A program made the position numbers and the translations under genes. Under the pieces are notes generated by a model. It was not told the origin of the DNA. It did no database searches and saw nothing but the letters and a program-made list of their open reading frames with translations. Source: Eucommia ulmoides (Eukaryota; Streptophyta; Magnoliopsida; Garryales; Eucommiaceae). Taken from it: DNA of 64,000 nt. The stretch covers positions 47,110,285-47,174,284 of the forward strand of contig CM028326.1 of NCBI GenBank assembly GCA_016647705.1, read 5' to 3'. Below, piece by piece: positions 46,056 through 58,138 of this stretch (its first letter is position 1; each line of letters begins with the position of its first letter).

Positions 46056-47329
46056 TACATCGAAAAACCCTCGTAGCTAAGAACTCGGGATAAATGGAGG
46101 GCCTCTATTCCTTCAAGGATATGTGTGATTCTTCTTCAAAAACCTTCATGTTTTCCTTAGTTATGAGTAACACTAGCATAAATATATGATAATTCTATTC
46201 ACTTTTTAACTCACAACTCACACACAAGCACTAACCAAAGCAAAGGAGTTCGTTTAAGGTTCTTGACAAAATCAAAAGGGTGTTTTAAGGTTGTGATTCA
46301 GGTTTGTTCACAACCAAAACTAACTGACAATCAACCAAAATTTAACTAAACTAACTTAGATTTAACCAAAACCAACCCATATTTTCAAACATAACAAGAT
46401 TAAACTACGTTCCACCTGATATTTGGTAACCACCTAAAGTACGTATGCAGCCCATAAGGGTTCAGTCACCCTTCTAATAATAAATCCAGTTTTCAATGAA
46501 ACAAGAATGAACTACATCTGACCTGATCTTTGGTAACCACCCAAAGTACGTAGGAAACCCTTAAGGGTTCATTCACACCTCTAATAATAAACCATGTCCC
46601 TTCACCTAACCAGAACGAACTACGTGAGGACCTAATATCATTTGAGATACATAGGCAACCCATGTGCGGGTTCGGTCGTATATCCAAATAACTTAGTTTA
46701 GTTTGTATTTCATTTAGTATAATTAGCATATTTACATATTTATTTGTATATAAACTGTTATTGTGTGTCTCTGACCAGTAGTAGTTATAATATTTACCAG
46801 TTTTCCATTAAATCATGTCAAAAATACATAAAAAGAACAAAAACTATAAAAAAGAAAACTATTTATGTTTAAGTAAATCAAAGAAAACTACTCGGATAGT
46901 GTTTAACGATGAATGTCTATTTAGATAGAGGTACTATTTTTGGACGGGTGTCTTGGGTTGTCTAACACTTTCTCCGAGCATAACCGACACCCAAACTTAA
47001 GAATATCTCTGGTACATAGACCTATGGAAGTCAAAACACTGGCCATTTCAAAAGAAAAAATGAATTTCCAAAATCCATGTGACCTAGCACACCATTTAAC
47101 CCCATACTAGGTGACGACTCCGTTTTTAATAAAAATCTCAACCCAAGAAGTTTTTCAAAATCAATGCCTAGAAAAGCCCTTGAAAAGCTATTTTCAAAAT
47201 GAACGGATCTGGATGGCTTCGAGAGGAAGGGATAAAACTTATTTTCATCATCTTACCGATTATCTACTTTTTTTGCTATCGAAATCCGAGGTGTGTCACT
47301 TTGTCTGACCATGTTGCGATGAACCTGAA

Positions 47330-47940
47330 AAAGAAGTTTATCTAATTATCCATCAATTGAGGTGGAAGAATTCAATTGATAGCTACTTAAGGTATGACAC
47401 CATTCCAGATCAGAAAAAGGCATCCCTAAGAATACATTACCAAGCAACTCGGTACAATCTAATCTAGGGAGCACTATCTCAGTTTTTGTGCTTGGGTCCT
47501 ATGCTCCATTGCATACAACCAAAAGAACAAAAATACATCATCTGCAGGATTCACGAAGGCATTTGCAGAAATCATTTGGGAGCATTGATCCTTGGTGAAG
47601 AAGGCCTTAACACATTGCTACTTCCAGCCAACGATAGAAGCAGACTCAAAATATTTGGTAAGAAGATGTGACAAAATTCAAGGATATAACTTGACCATTA
47701 ATTTGCTTGCAATTGATATTAGACCTAAGGTCTGCTATGGCCATTTTCTCAATAGGGAGTTGATATACTAGGGACATTCACTATGGTTGTTGCATAATAG
47801 TTCTTGGGCGTGGCTATTAAGTACTTCACCAAGTAAGCCATCTGGTACCCTTCAATTAGAATGCTATTTAGAAACGATGACAGGTTGAATATTATTAAGA
47901 CAAGTGAATAAGAAATCAAAGAAATAATCAATAAATACAC
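47330..47940 (+). pseudogene. Gypsy integrase remnant
   Basis: Continuation of the gypsy pol split at 38645. It reads ATYLRYDTIPDQKKASLRIH and YQATRYNLI, then LGPMLHCIQPKEQKYIICRI and HEGICRNHLGALILGEEGLN, matching the zinc-binding (H...H...C-x2-C) N-terminal domain of plant gypsy integrase (LLRCV.P.EA.YVLREIHEGVCGNH). The CxxC pair and the DDE core are not recognisable beyond about 47700. Stops occur at several points. Confidence 0.75.
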
Positions 47941-48199
47941 ATCAACTAGATCTCTATGGGGAAGAGATTATTTAGGTGATTGAATCTCCATGATCTCAAG
48001 AGTAGATACATATTAGTTTGACTTTGGCGTACTTATTGTTGTAACTTTATTTATTTGTTTGAGAGTTGTATTGATTAATTGTTGTACTTGAGGAATCCAA
48101 GGTGGAGACCTTTTGTTAGACGTGATCACTGCCTAAGGAAAGGGATTAGCAATCCAGGGGATTAGAACCTTGGTATGAGAGTAGCAAGGAATAAATGTA

Positions 48200-48525
48200 A
48201 CTTGCCTTGTAAGAGATTGTAGATAGACATAAACATACATTGTATAGTTAGAGAATGTAGCAAGACATAAACATAATTTGTCTTGTGAGAGAGTATAGCA
48301 ATGTATAAACGATCTTACCTTGTGAGATATTGTAGCTAAACGTAAACATAGCTTGTATAGTCAGAGAATGTAGTAAGACATAAATGTAACTTGTCTTGTG
48401 AGAGAATGTGGCAAGGTATAAACAATCTTACTTTGTGAAAGATAGTAGCTAGACATAAATGACCGTGTCGAGTGAGATATTGTAGCAGAACCTAAACGAA
48501 CTTGTTCTGTGAGAGATTGTAACAG
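48200..48525. repeat. Degenerate short tandem array, AGAGATTGTAG/ACATAAAC words
   Basis: About eight alternating copies of AGAGATTGTAGC-like and AGACATAAACATA-like words at roughly 35-50-bp spacing. Confidence 0.8.
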
Positions 48526-48603
48526 TTTGGTCTTCAATAGGGAAGAAGATTTGAATACTTAGTGGATTAGAACTCTTCTCAGGAGATCAAAGGAGAAGAC
48601 GTA

Positions 48604-50145
48604 TGGTGGCCGCTAATTAAGCGCTGCCACTTTCACCGCAAGCGTACGGATCAAGTTTTAGTGTAATGGACCTTTTGGTCAGGTGTCCTATCCATAGGGA
48701 TTGGTTGAGATTACTATCAAGTACCGCGATTGTTATAACCCGACTTTATCTAGGCGACAAAAATGGAATATAATTTAATACTAATACTAAAATACTAATT
48801 TAACTATACTAATACTATATTGAGATAGTTTTGAGAGAATAGGTTGTCTAGGGATTAGTTTCGTTTACGAATACGTGTTCGATCTCGTTTTAGTTTATAT
48901 TAACAACGTTCGACTTATCCGATAATCTCAGTTTATAAACTTCTCCGCCACCTCTCCCGAGTATAAGACGGGGGAATACGTGACTTCGTGTCAACACCGA
49001 AGTCCCCCTCAATGTATTAACTACCCTAGGCCGCGTGAGTCTCGCCCCAACGTCATCGATTGTACACAATCCAACTTCCTCCCAGGTTATTAGATCGTCG
49101 AGTTGTGTTTACCCTATCGACAATCTCAATTCTAAAACTCTCCCATCACCTCTCCTGAGTATAAGACAAGGGAATACGTGACTTCGCGTCAATGCTGAAG
49201 TCCCCCTCAACGTCTTAACGACTCTAGGTCACATGAATCTTGCCCTAACGTCATCAATTATCCACAATCCAATTCTCTCCCGGGTTATTGAATCGTGGCG
49301 TTCGTTTATTCTAGTCTGAATCTGAGATTTGTCAAACCCCATATTCTCATAACATCATTCTCATAACATGATAAACAAACAATATGGCACACACAATCAC
49401 AATAACGAAGAACATCCGCAGACAATAATACAAACTAAATTTAAACAACGTATTCATAAATTATATTAATAATCCCTAAACAACCTATGTTTAGCTAATG
49501 GCCATAACCACGTATACAAAGTAAAATGACATAAACATGCTCAACAACTACAAAAATAAAGAAAACAAAGAGAAGAAATGAGCGACTTAGCCAATATCCG
49601 AAGAATTGGCGCTAGAACTGTCGAACGATCACTTCTCCCATCATCTTCCACCTCGGGTTGGGAGCTCTCCCTCAAAAATCCCTTATCCTAACCCTAAAAT
49701 ATAGCCTAAGGCCTTAGGGGCCGAAGAAATCAGAAGAGATGAGAAGAGAAGGGTATTTATAGAATAAAAAATATCTAACAAAATATCTAAACTGTTCAGA
49801 GGCCACCGCCTAGGCGGTGGGTATGTCGGTTAAGGTTTGCCTAGGTGGTGAGGTTTTAGCAAAAATGGATTTTTCTCAGCTTCTTCACTACCGTGTCGGT
49901 GGTCTGGACGCCGCGGCGGTGGGCTTCCTTCAAAATTTTGCCACCTTGCTCATTTTTCCACCGTTCTCCGACCGTTCTCGATACGATTTGATCGTTTATG
50001 CTCGGATTTCATACCTTTTTACCCCACGTACCTATTTTAATATAAAAAAGAATAAAAACATATTAGAATGTATTAAAAACATAATAAACGTACTCAAAAA
50101 CTAACAAATTTGATTTGAAAATATATAGGTAATTTACACCTATTA
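48604..50145 (-). mobile_element. Solo LTR of the LARD family, ACGTA target duplication
   Basis: Begins TGGTGGCCGCTAATTAAGCG and ends AATTTACACCTATTA, parallel to the LTRs at 39319 and 42851, with the terminal CA changed to TA. ACGTA lies on both sides exactly (48599-48603 and 50146-50150). Length 1542 bp. An internal stretch around 48960-49290 is duplicated relative to the other copies (two rounds of AAGACGGGGGAATACGTGAC-like text). It carries the perfect 18-nt palindrome CCACCGCCTAGGCGGTGG at 49803-49820. Confidence 0.92.
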
Positions 50146-50440
50146 ACGTAGGTAAATTGATTTTTCTAAACTACTATAAAAATCCTTGCTCAACGTTTTA
50201 GTTGTGGTTGCTTCCTTGTCACATTATTGGTTGATTGTCTCCATCTTTATACTCCTATTATTTACCGTTATAGGTTATTTGGATTGTGATTATTTATTTC
50301 CTTTGCATTACATTGTTAAATATATCATAATAAGATAAACAATCTATTCAATAAATTGCTTTACATTATATGTATATTAATTATCTACTAAATGAATTGG
50401 TTGAAGTGACCTGAACTTGCAGTAATTAAGAAAAAACAAA

Positions 50441-51660
50441 AAATTCCATGACCCAAAGCCAACCAACTCTAAATGGAAATATATTACTTAAAAACCAATT
50501 GAATAACCATCCTTTATTATTAAATAAGGAATAGAAAAAATATTTCTAAAATTTTTAGGTATAAATAAATAATATTTTAAATTTTAAATTTGCACTGATT
50601 GTAGCTCCAAGTGAAGGTCTCCTACAGCTAATACAACAACTCTAGCTCTATTTTCTGCACGTACTCAGATATTCCCTTTACTCGGCCTTTTGATTCCCTT
50701 TAGACCATACATAGTATTACACACACGTGAACTTGAAAGGAAACCGATATTAAAATTATCAGATGTGCGCAACAGAATATTAAAAAAGAAAGAATCTAAA
50801 CATAATATCCAATTCCCTTATGCATATCTAACCATATTAACATTAAAAAAAATGTATTATTAAAACTCTTTCAAATATATTCATCTCCCAGTGCTTCAGG
50901 CTCTAAGTCAATAATTCCCAATGCGAGATTTGTGAAGGCTTTTCCAAGAGCAGCAAGATCATATCTGTGAATGAAAAGTGATCTTTGAAGAGCGGCGTAC
51001 GTGTCCACATAGAGAATCTCCAGAAAGAGGAGTGTTCTTGAGATTTTCAAGATTTAATATGATCTCAAAATCTAAGATAACTTCAATTTTGAATCCAGTT
51101 GATAGCCAAATTCAAAATCAATAGTGTAAATCAGGAAGCGATCTCACAGAAAAAGAGATGAAGAGAAACAGAGAAGAGAAGAGTAGCCACTAAGATCTGG
51201 CCAAAATTTTGCATAGTGAGCAGCCATGTGTCCTTATTCTCCTTATAAATTCAGTCTGGGGTTCAAAACCCTGGACCCTTTCTTTTTTTATTTATACTTT
51301 TGCCCTTGAACTTCTTAAGTTTGACATTAATGTTTATTTGTTTTTCAAGAACTCTTCTAACCCCAACTTCCTATTTGTGTATGACATATTAGGTTCATAC
51401 CAAAAGTTTGATAGTGAAAATATTTTTCGGCATTAATTATTTTAGTAATCAATCAAAAATCAGAATAATTCCAATTTTGTCCTTCCAAAAGAAAACTATT
51501 TTTCACTTAAGGTTTTTCTCCGACTGTGGTCGTACGGAGTCTCCCATATCGCATCCATGTCCAGTTCGTAGGAATTTATCCAAGAGAATCCCCTCAGATG
51601 TGATATGTGTATTCAATGATCATTCTATATGTATACCCAAAAGGACCAATAGGATATGGT
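50441..51660 (-). mobile_element. Copia-derived fragment and probable LTR
   Basis: 50610-50740 repeats a segment found at 55139-55290 (CCAAGTGAAGGTCTCCTACA and a CTTTAGAC...TATAGTATTACA pattern), which on minus belongs to the protease/pre-integrase region of Copia pol. From about 50760 to 51660 the text looks LTR-like (GTGAGCAGCCATGTGTCCTT, a TATAAATTC at about 51245) but ends were not fixed. A CDS here is not supported. Confidence 0.4.
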
Positions 51661-52149
51661 TAAGTTAAAAAAAAAAAAAAAAAAAACCTAGTTCAATCAT
51701 ATGTATGTGATTAATAATATAATTTCTTGTGATACCTAATTGCAATCTCATCCCAATCACAATGCTATGGCCAAATGTTTGGGTAAATTATATTAAATTA
51801 AATCACGTAGGTTATATTTCTGTTTGCTAAAAGTGATATATCCCTTTTTTGTATACTCATGTTACCATGTATGTCCCACTATACCTAATGAATACATTTG
51901 AAGCCTTGCGGTTAGGAAACAACAATTAGTATTTTCAAAGTAGAACAACCCATACATGTAAAAAACAATACCTTATGTACAAAAAGTTTATAGAATATAT
52001 CACACCTTAGATATCCTATTTTGACTCGAACAAAACTAACATGAAAAATATGAAGGATGATCACGTTTGGTCTCTTATTGCTACTTATTTAGTCCTATTA
52101 TCTACAATGATAAAGATATAATTACAAAAATAATATCAATAGATACCTT

Positions 52150-52960
52150 TTATTAATATTTAGCATTGGAACATTTTATAGACATAAGCCATAAATGTAA
52201 GATTACAAAATGGACTATAGGACTTACATCTAAAAACTCCCACCAGTACTACAGACAATCAGGAAAGTATCTAATACCCATATTTAGAAAATACCAATCT
52301 AAATGTTGTAAAGTCATAGCCTTAGTGAGTTGGTCTGCTATGTTATCCTTGATGTCTTTTATCCTAATATTGACATCATTATACATGATGATTTCAGGAA
52401 TCAAATTGAAGCGACACTCTATGTGTTTGGATTTATGATAGATCTTGGTTCTTTTACTTGAGCTATAGCACCATTATTGTTATTGTTGTCACAATAAGAG
52501 GTATCGACGGCTCAATGGTTGGAACCAACTGATGTTCAAAATTGAACTAATTAATCCATACACCTTACTTAGCTACATCAAAAGAGGAAATGCACTCAGC
52601 CTCACTAGTAAAATCTATAGTTGTAGATTTCTCACTACTTCTCTGGCTAACAACCACACAATTTTGGGTAAATATATATCTTGAAGTCGGTTTTATGTCA
52701 TCCACAACGGATTAAAAATCTAAATTAGTGTAACCTTTAACACCCATTTATCCTCCTCCATAGACAAGAAATTTATCATTAATCCTTCTCAAGTACTTGA
52801 GGATATATTTCACAACCTTCTAGTATTCCAAACCTAGATCCACCTTATATTTTTTGGTCAATCAAATAGATAACTGATATTGGGCCTGGTGTATAAAATT
52901 ATGTATATGGGACTTCCAATTGCCAAAGTATATAGAACTTTACTTATCACAACTTTCTCT
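52150..52960 (-). pseudogene. Copia RNase H remnant
   Basis: Homologous to 22150-22720. The SEAECIS segment at about 52587-52606 corresponds to TEAEYIS in the other copy. Stops interrupt it. The left end passes into non-coding sequence preceding the 3' LTR. Confidence 0.65.
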
Positions 52961-52979
52961 TCAGAAGATTGAGAACTCA

Positions 52980-53990
52980 TCTTCTTAGTGAGATGAATTC
53001 CAAATTAAACTGTTAGAAAGCCCCTTTTGGAATTCTTTATGCGGAATTTCCCCAACACTTTATTTATGTACATGGATCGGGATAAACTAAGCATCCTTTT
53101 AGATTTATTTTTATAGACCTTTATACCCAATATATAGGATGTTTCTTCCAAATTTTTCATGGAGAAAGTCTAAGAAAGACATATTGTTTTAGTTGATAAC
53201 ATTATAATTTTCAATCAGTAGAATGTCATCGACATACATCACTAAGAAACATATAGTCTTTCCATCCATTTTTCTGTACATGCATGGATTATCCATGTTT
53301 TGGAGGTAGCCAAGCAATTTGATTACCTTATCAAATGTATGTTCCAGTTCCTAGAAGCTTGTTTAAGTCCATAAATGGACATCTGGAATTTGCATACCAT
53401 ATGACTTTTGCCTTCGGCTATGAATCCCTCTGGTTTATGCATGTAAATCTCTTTCTTTATTTTCCATTAAGGAAACTTATCTTTATATCCATCTACTAGA
53501 TTTCCTAGTTGGGGTATGCAAGTATAACTTATAAAACCTGGTAGACTTTAACATAGCGACCGACAAAAATGTCTCCTCATAGTCTACTCCTTGATATGGA
53601 GTATATTATTTTTCCACAAGTCTAGCCTTGAACGCATCCACTTTACCATCCGAATCTACTTTCTATTATAAATTCCTTTACACCCAATGGGAACGATTCT
53701 CCTAAGTCAATCATCTAGTGTTTAGAATTGGTTAGTGTACATGGAGTTCATTTTAGATTTCATTGTTGTTCATAGCTTCTCACTATCGATGTCCAAGTTT
53801 TTCTCCTCAAAGTTAATGGGATCGTTATCTCCAACTAGAAGTAGATCATTCCTATCCTTATGTACAAGATATCTCAAATATCTATCAAGAAGAGTAGAGG
53901 TTCTACTAGATCTATGAGGAACTTGTGTCCTGGAGCATTTACTGTAGACAATTCCACAATTATAGTTTGCCAAGCTTGTTCGTTGTCCAA
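52980..53990 (-). pseudogene. Copia reverse transcriptase remnant
   Basis: Reverse-strand RVT_2 domain. The catalytic YVDD box is intact (plus 53225-53236; reads MYVDDILL on minus). The upstream part has frame breaks. Preceding text on the right (53550-53760) corresponds to the usual region with the WK...K.NPDGSV and ARLVAKGY motifs, recognisable only in outline. Confidence 0.75.
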
Positions 53991-54199
53991 CGCCTCCGTC
54001 AAGTCTATCTTTTGCTTAGTGCTTGATTCTTAGAGAAACGATTCCTTAAGAATTGTATATTTGTAGCAATAAATATTATTTATTCCTCTTGGTGATAGAA
54101 GAAATATCTAGTGATTTTCCAAGAAAACCCTACAATTTCATAAATAAGAGTCAAAGATTCCAACTTTTTGCCTCAAGTCTTTTGACATGAGCCTGACAT

Positions 54200-55493
54200 C
54201 CCCAAACCTTGACATGCTAAAGATTTTAATTCGGTTATTTCCACATGTCATGCAGTGTAACAGACATGGACTTAGTTGGAACCTTATTTAGAAAATAAGA
54301 TACATTTATCAAGGTATATCCCAAAATAAATTGGGTAAAGCAGTGTGAATCATCATTGATCTGACCATATCTAATATGGTACAATTTCTCCTTTTTGATA
54401 CACCATTTAATTGTGGAGTAGTAGGAGGAGACTACTGTAAAAGTGTAATATTAAGTTTAAAATAGTCTAGAAACTTTGAGGATAAGTATTCGCCACCTCG
54501 ATTTGATCGGAGTGCCATAACACTTTTTAAAAAAAAAAAAAAATCTTCATTTTTTAATTCTTTGAACATTTCAAATACTCCAAACTTGTGTCTCGCAATA
54601 TACACAAAATCATACCTAGAGTGATCATCGATAAAGCTAATGAAGTATGAAATTTTTCCTTGAGCTGAGGAGCTCATGGACCTACACACATCATTATTTA
54701 GTAAACCCATTATGTGAGCTGCTCGTTCCCAATATCTAAAGTTTACTTAGTTATCTTACCCATGATATAAGATTCACAAATTGGTAATGGCTCTAAGCCA
54801 ATGGGCCCCATATCCCATATTTAACCATCTTGTCGATTCTTTGTTCACTAATATGACCTTGTTTGAGATGCCACAAGTAGGTAGGATTTTCATCTTTCGC
54901 TATTTTCTTTTGTACTTTAATTTTCTATGTTGTTAATTTCACCATGCATTTTTAAATAATAAAGAATGTTATCATATATGCCCAAGCTAACCATCTTTGA
55001 AAGGAAATAAATAATTTATTATTCTAAAAAACAACTTAATAGCAATCCTTTAGTAAACAAGGAATAGAAAAAGGGTTCCTGAAAACTATAGGCATAAATA
55101 AAAAATCTTTAAATGGAAAACAATATGTGTAACGGTATCTCCAAGTGAAGGTCTCCTACAGCTATACAACAACTCTTGCTTCATTTGTCACATGTAGAAA
55201 GAATTTTCCTTTACTCAGCCTAATGCTTCCTTTAGACTCTATATAGTATTACATATGTGCGAACTAGAACTAGAGTCTAAAACCCAATTCGAACTAGATT
55301 AGGTTGTCAAACAACCAATAACAACAAGCAAGTCAGACATACCTTCAGAAATCTTGTCATTTTAGCTCAAGTACTGGGAATAGTTCATTTTCCAATGCCC
55401 TTGTTGGCAGTAGTGAAATCATTTTTCTTTACAAGCCCCTTTTCCTTCTTTAGCTTTTGTTTCACTTTTAAAGATGAGCTAGTTGTAAACACC
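54200..55493 (-). pseudogene. Copia gag end, protease and integrase remnant
   Basis: From the right, a lysine-rich LKVKQKLKKEKGLVKK precedes a lost zinc knuckle near 55390. Protease/pre-integrase text follows in broken frames to about 54750 (CESYHG is a damaged CESCLLGK). Integrase at 54710-54432 reads NNDVCRSMSSSAQGKISYFI, SFIDDHSRYDFVYI and ALRSNRGGEYLSSKFLDYFK. The FIDDHSRY and NRGGEYLS motifs are those of Copia integrase; the second catalytic Asp (usually SDRGGEY) is Asn here. A run of A at 54529-54543 inserts several Phe residues. Confidence 0.8.
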
Positions 55494-56541
55494 GCATTAT
55501 GTCCTGCTCGTTTTTCACATTCAACAAAAATGAAGGGTCTAAAGTGAAAATTTGGACGTACTTTAAACAAAATTTTAAGGGACAATTTGTCTCCATAGAT
55601 TCATGTGTTTAAATTTCATTTTAATGCTTTGAAAAGAAAGAAAATAAAAAATCGACAATTTGATGGAATTAGGTAAAAAATAAAGCTTTGGGCTAAAATT
55701 AAAATTTATAAAAGTTAATTGGGGACTAAATTGGTTACATTTAAAGTGTATTTTCATAGAATATCACTTTGAAAATAATGAATTTCATTTTTCACCCCTT
55801 AATTTTAAGAAATTTCACAAATTCCAGGTCATTTAGCAAAAAAATTGTATTTTTTTGCCGATTTTATTAAATTGATGACCAAAAATATTTTATTTTTGAA
55901 ATTGAACTTTTACATATTAATCCATATAGTTTAATTTCACTTTTTTCAATTCAATTTCAAGAAAAATCAAAGAACTCTCTTGTAATTAATAAAAAGTGCT
56001 CAAATCACAAAAAAACACAGTATGATCACCCTCCGGGAATAAGACGGAACATAGAATTCTAAAATTGGAGTGCCTAAAGTATCCAATTGAGTTACCTAAA
56101 CCATTTCCTAAAATGGCATGACTAGGAGAGGTCAAATCAAATGTGTTTTACACACAATATAGTGTAATTTCCATGAAATAGGGGTAGCCCCCCCATCATT
56201 TGAGTAACATGGGGCTGTCAAAAGGATGGTGACGCACTCCTCTGGGCGCACGCCCTTGGGAATACGCCGATGGTCACCCCTATAAATGAGGGTGGCCTCT
56301 TTTATTTTTCAATTATTAATTCACCAAGTCTTGCATGCACTCTCTCTATACATGCCAAGAACACTTTCTCTCTCTAGAAAATATTTCTAAGAATTAGATT
56401 TTAGTCTTAGATTCTCAACAAAAAAAAAAAAAAAAAAACCAAACAAAGGAGAAGAAGAATCATCATTCCAAAAGGCAAGGTAAGTTCTCAAAACTCATAA
56501 ATTTCTTTACATTTTTTGTTAAAACAAAAACAAAGCAAGTG

Positions 56542-56574
<33 letters not shown>
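56542..56574. repeat. A33 homopolymer
   Basis: Uninterrupted run of 33 A. Confidence 0.97.
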
Positions 56575-56577
<3 letters not shown>

Positions 56578-57059
56578 GATCAAAACATAACAAAAATACA
56601 AGTCATTCTCTTAGAACGCACAAAACAAATTTACTTTCTTGTATTTACTTTTGTTGTCATTTACTTTTTCGCATTTACTTTTTAGTTATTTACTTTACTA
56701 CTCTGTGCCTTTTCGTAATTTAAATTCCTGCATTTGTTTTTTACTTTTAGTCTAGGCCTTAGAGTGGCACTAAGTCACATATCTTAGTCTGATACTTTTT
56801 TTCTTTATTAGTCGTGTCCTTGGAGTGGCACCGAGTCGAGTCCTTGGACTGACATTATACTTATATATACTTATGTCAATCAAGTCCTGCTTATGCTAAA
56901 AAGTAAAATAAATGGAGATTCTATAAATGGAGATTCTCTATGTCTTAGGGGATAAGTACGGTCTTATTCAAAAGCATTTCTCATTACTTAACTATGGTTT
57001 GGACTGGCACTTTATGTATGGTTATACTCATATACCTTACACATATCTAATATACTTAT

Positions 57060-57060
57060 T

Positions 57061-57139
<79 letters not shown>

Positions 57140-57140
57140 T
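57060..57140. repeat. (TA)n microsatellite with TATG interruptions
   Basis: TA dinucleotides broken by TG at regular intervals. It makes a meaningless Tyr-Ile-rich open frame at 56927-57142. Confidence 0.95.
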
Positions 57141-57141
57141 A

Positions 57142-58138
57142 ATTATATAATAAATTAGCTCAGTTATAAAGAGAGTTGTCAGATAAGAGGCAAACGCCTA
57201 GACATTTTTCGACCGTCAGATCATCCTATTTGTATAATTGAAAAAAATTAGGGTTAACCAAACACGTTGCTGCCCTTACTCAGTCTTCACTCTTAGTTTT
57301 GTTTCTTTCTCTCCCAGGCCTGCTTCTCATTCCCCTCGTTCTTATCATCCCCTCTTTTCCAACTGCCACCACCTCCACTACTGTAATTACCAAACTATAT
57401 CATCCCCTTCTCTGTCTCTCACTCCTAGGCTAGCTTATCCTCTCTCTCGCTCTTATTGTCTCCTCTTTGCAGACCGCCTCCACCGCCATCGCTGCAACCA
57501 TCGAACTCTATTATCTCTTTCTCTGTGACTCAAGCAGTTCTCTCCCTATTTCCTACTACACAAAAAGGGTTATAAAGACAGATATATTTCTATTCGGAGT
57601 TAAGGAGCTTGATTTCCATTCGCGTGCCACACCATTGATTTGCCTAGAGAAAAATAACCCTCATTCTGTTTCATTTTTAGGCTTCAGCCCTCCTCTCTAC
57701 CCCATCGCGCCACTGTATCCGATGTCGTCGCTCGCCACTCTAATTAAGGTTAGACACCATTATCCTCCATGGCTTTTTGATTTCAAATTTACCCTTTTCA
57801 ATGTTAATTTAGGGTTATTCCAGTTAGGGATTTGATCCAAGTCAACCATTTCAATCTCAATTCATTTCCATTTATGGATATATACTCTTAGATTTCACTC
57901 AATTTCTTCAATTTCATTTGAGATTCACAGCCACTGATTTTTTTTTTAGATTTCAATTTTTTTCGATTTTTTTAGATTTCAATCCATACCTCCTGCCGTC
58001 ATCCGCGTAGATCCAACCCCACTCTCTCCCTCCTATGTCGCCATCACATTGTTTAGCCATCTCCATCGTCGCACCCATCGTTGTTCCAAACACATCTTCG
58101 GTTCATGCCTGGATGGATCCATTGGTTGATCTACAAGT
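57142..58138 (+). mobile_element. Second Helitron-like 5' end and adjoining sequence
   Basis: TATATAATAAATTAGCTCAG, then TTATAAAGAGAGTTGTCAGA, CCGTCAGATCATCC, TTTGTATAATT and TTAGGGTT in order match the first ~130 bp of the Helitron at 26391. The 5'-TC is changed to AT. After it comes a CT-rich ~106-108-bp tandem pair (about 57305-57520). No CTAG terminus was identified; the element may run past the nested LTRs to beyond the window. The open frames at 57238-57835 have no protein signature. Confidence 0.5.

Larger units (their letters stand above)
38646..47298 (+). mobile_element. Large gypsy-type solo LTR, itself interrupted
   Basis: Starts TGTAGACACCGCATTTTTCC directly after gypsy RNase H and ends GAGGTGTGTCA at 47298, just before gypsy integrase text resumes. 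The flanks ATTTG (38641-38645) and CTTTG (47299-47303) match at 4 of 5 bases. Removing the nested element at 39319-44454 and one duplicated target copy leaves about 3.5 kb with no coding. A GGTGACGACTCC word at about 47110 resembles a motif common near the end of such LTRs. It contains a (CA)n/(TA)n microsatellite at 46012-46055 and a ~120-bp imperfect repeat (TTTGGTAACCACC...CCCTTAAGGGTTCA words at 46423 and 46529). The right boundary is a best guess. Confidence 0.6.
47941..50440 (+). mobile_element. Probable Copia-type LTR region, split by a solo LTR
   Basis: Contains a long degenerate tandem array (about 48200-48525) of GTGAGAGATTGTAGC and ACATAAAC words, then AAGTGGATTAGAACT-like text and GACGTAGGTAAATTGATTTT, a block that I associate with the R-U5 part of plant Copia LTRs. 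The last block is divided by the solo LTR at 48604-50145 and reads through when it is removed. Limits are not resolved, and it may instead be part of a neighbouring element. Confidence 0.45.
51700..55493 (-). mobile_element. Degenerate Ty1/copia element
   Basis: Minus-strand Copia element in the order gag end, protease, GAG-pre-integrase, integrase, RT, RNase H, reading from right to left. Its left part (51850-52260) parallels 21470-22130. It is broken on the right at 55494 by a gypsy-type LTR. Poly-A expansion in the integrase and many stops make it non-autonomous. Confidence 0.8.
55494..57141 (+). mobile_element. Gypsy-type LTR inserted in the Copia element
   Basis: TGTAAACACCGCATTATGTC opens exactly where Copia gag text stops and resembles the start of the LTR at 38646 (TGTAGACACCGCATTTTTCC). 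It contains a TATA box CCCCTATAAATGAGGG near 56277, followed by a pyrimidine-rich leader CTCTCTCTATACATGCC, as in an LTR promoter. Poly-A runs lie at 56420-56438 and 56542-56574. The right end and target duplication were not found; the (TA)n microsatellite at 57060-57140 may mark the junction. Confidence 0.5.

Noticed and set aside
56277..56292. TATA box as the promoter of a host gene
   Set aside because: It lies in LTR-like sequence and no coding exon follows; better explained as an LTR promoter.
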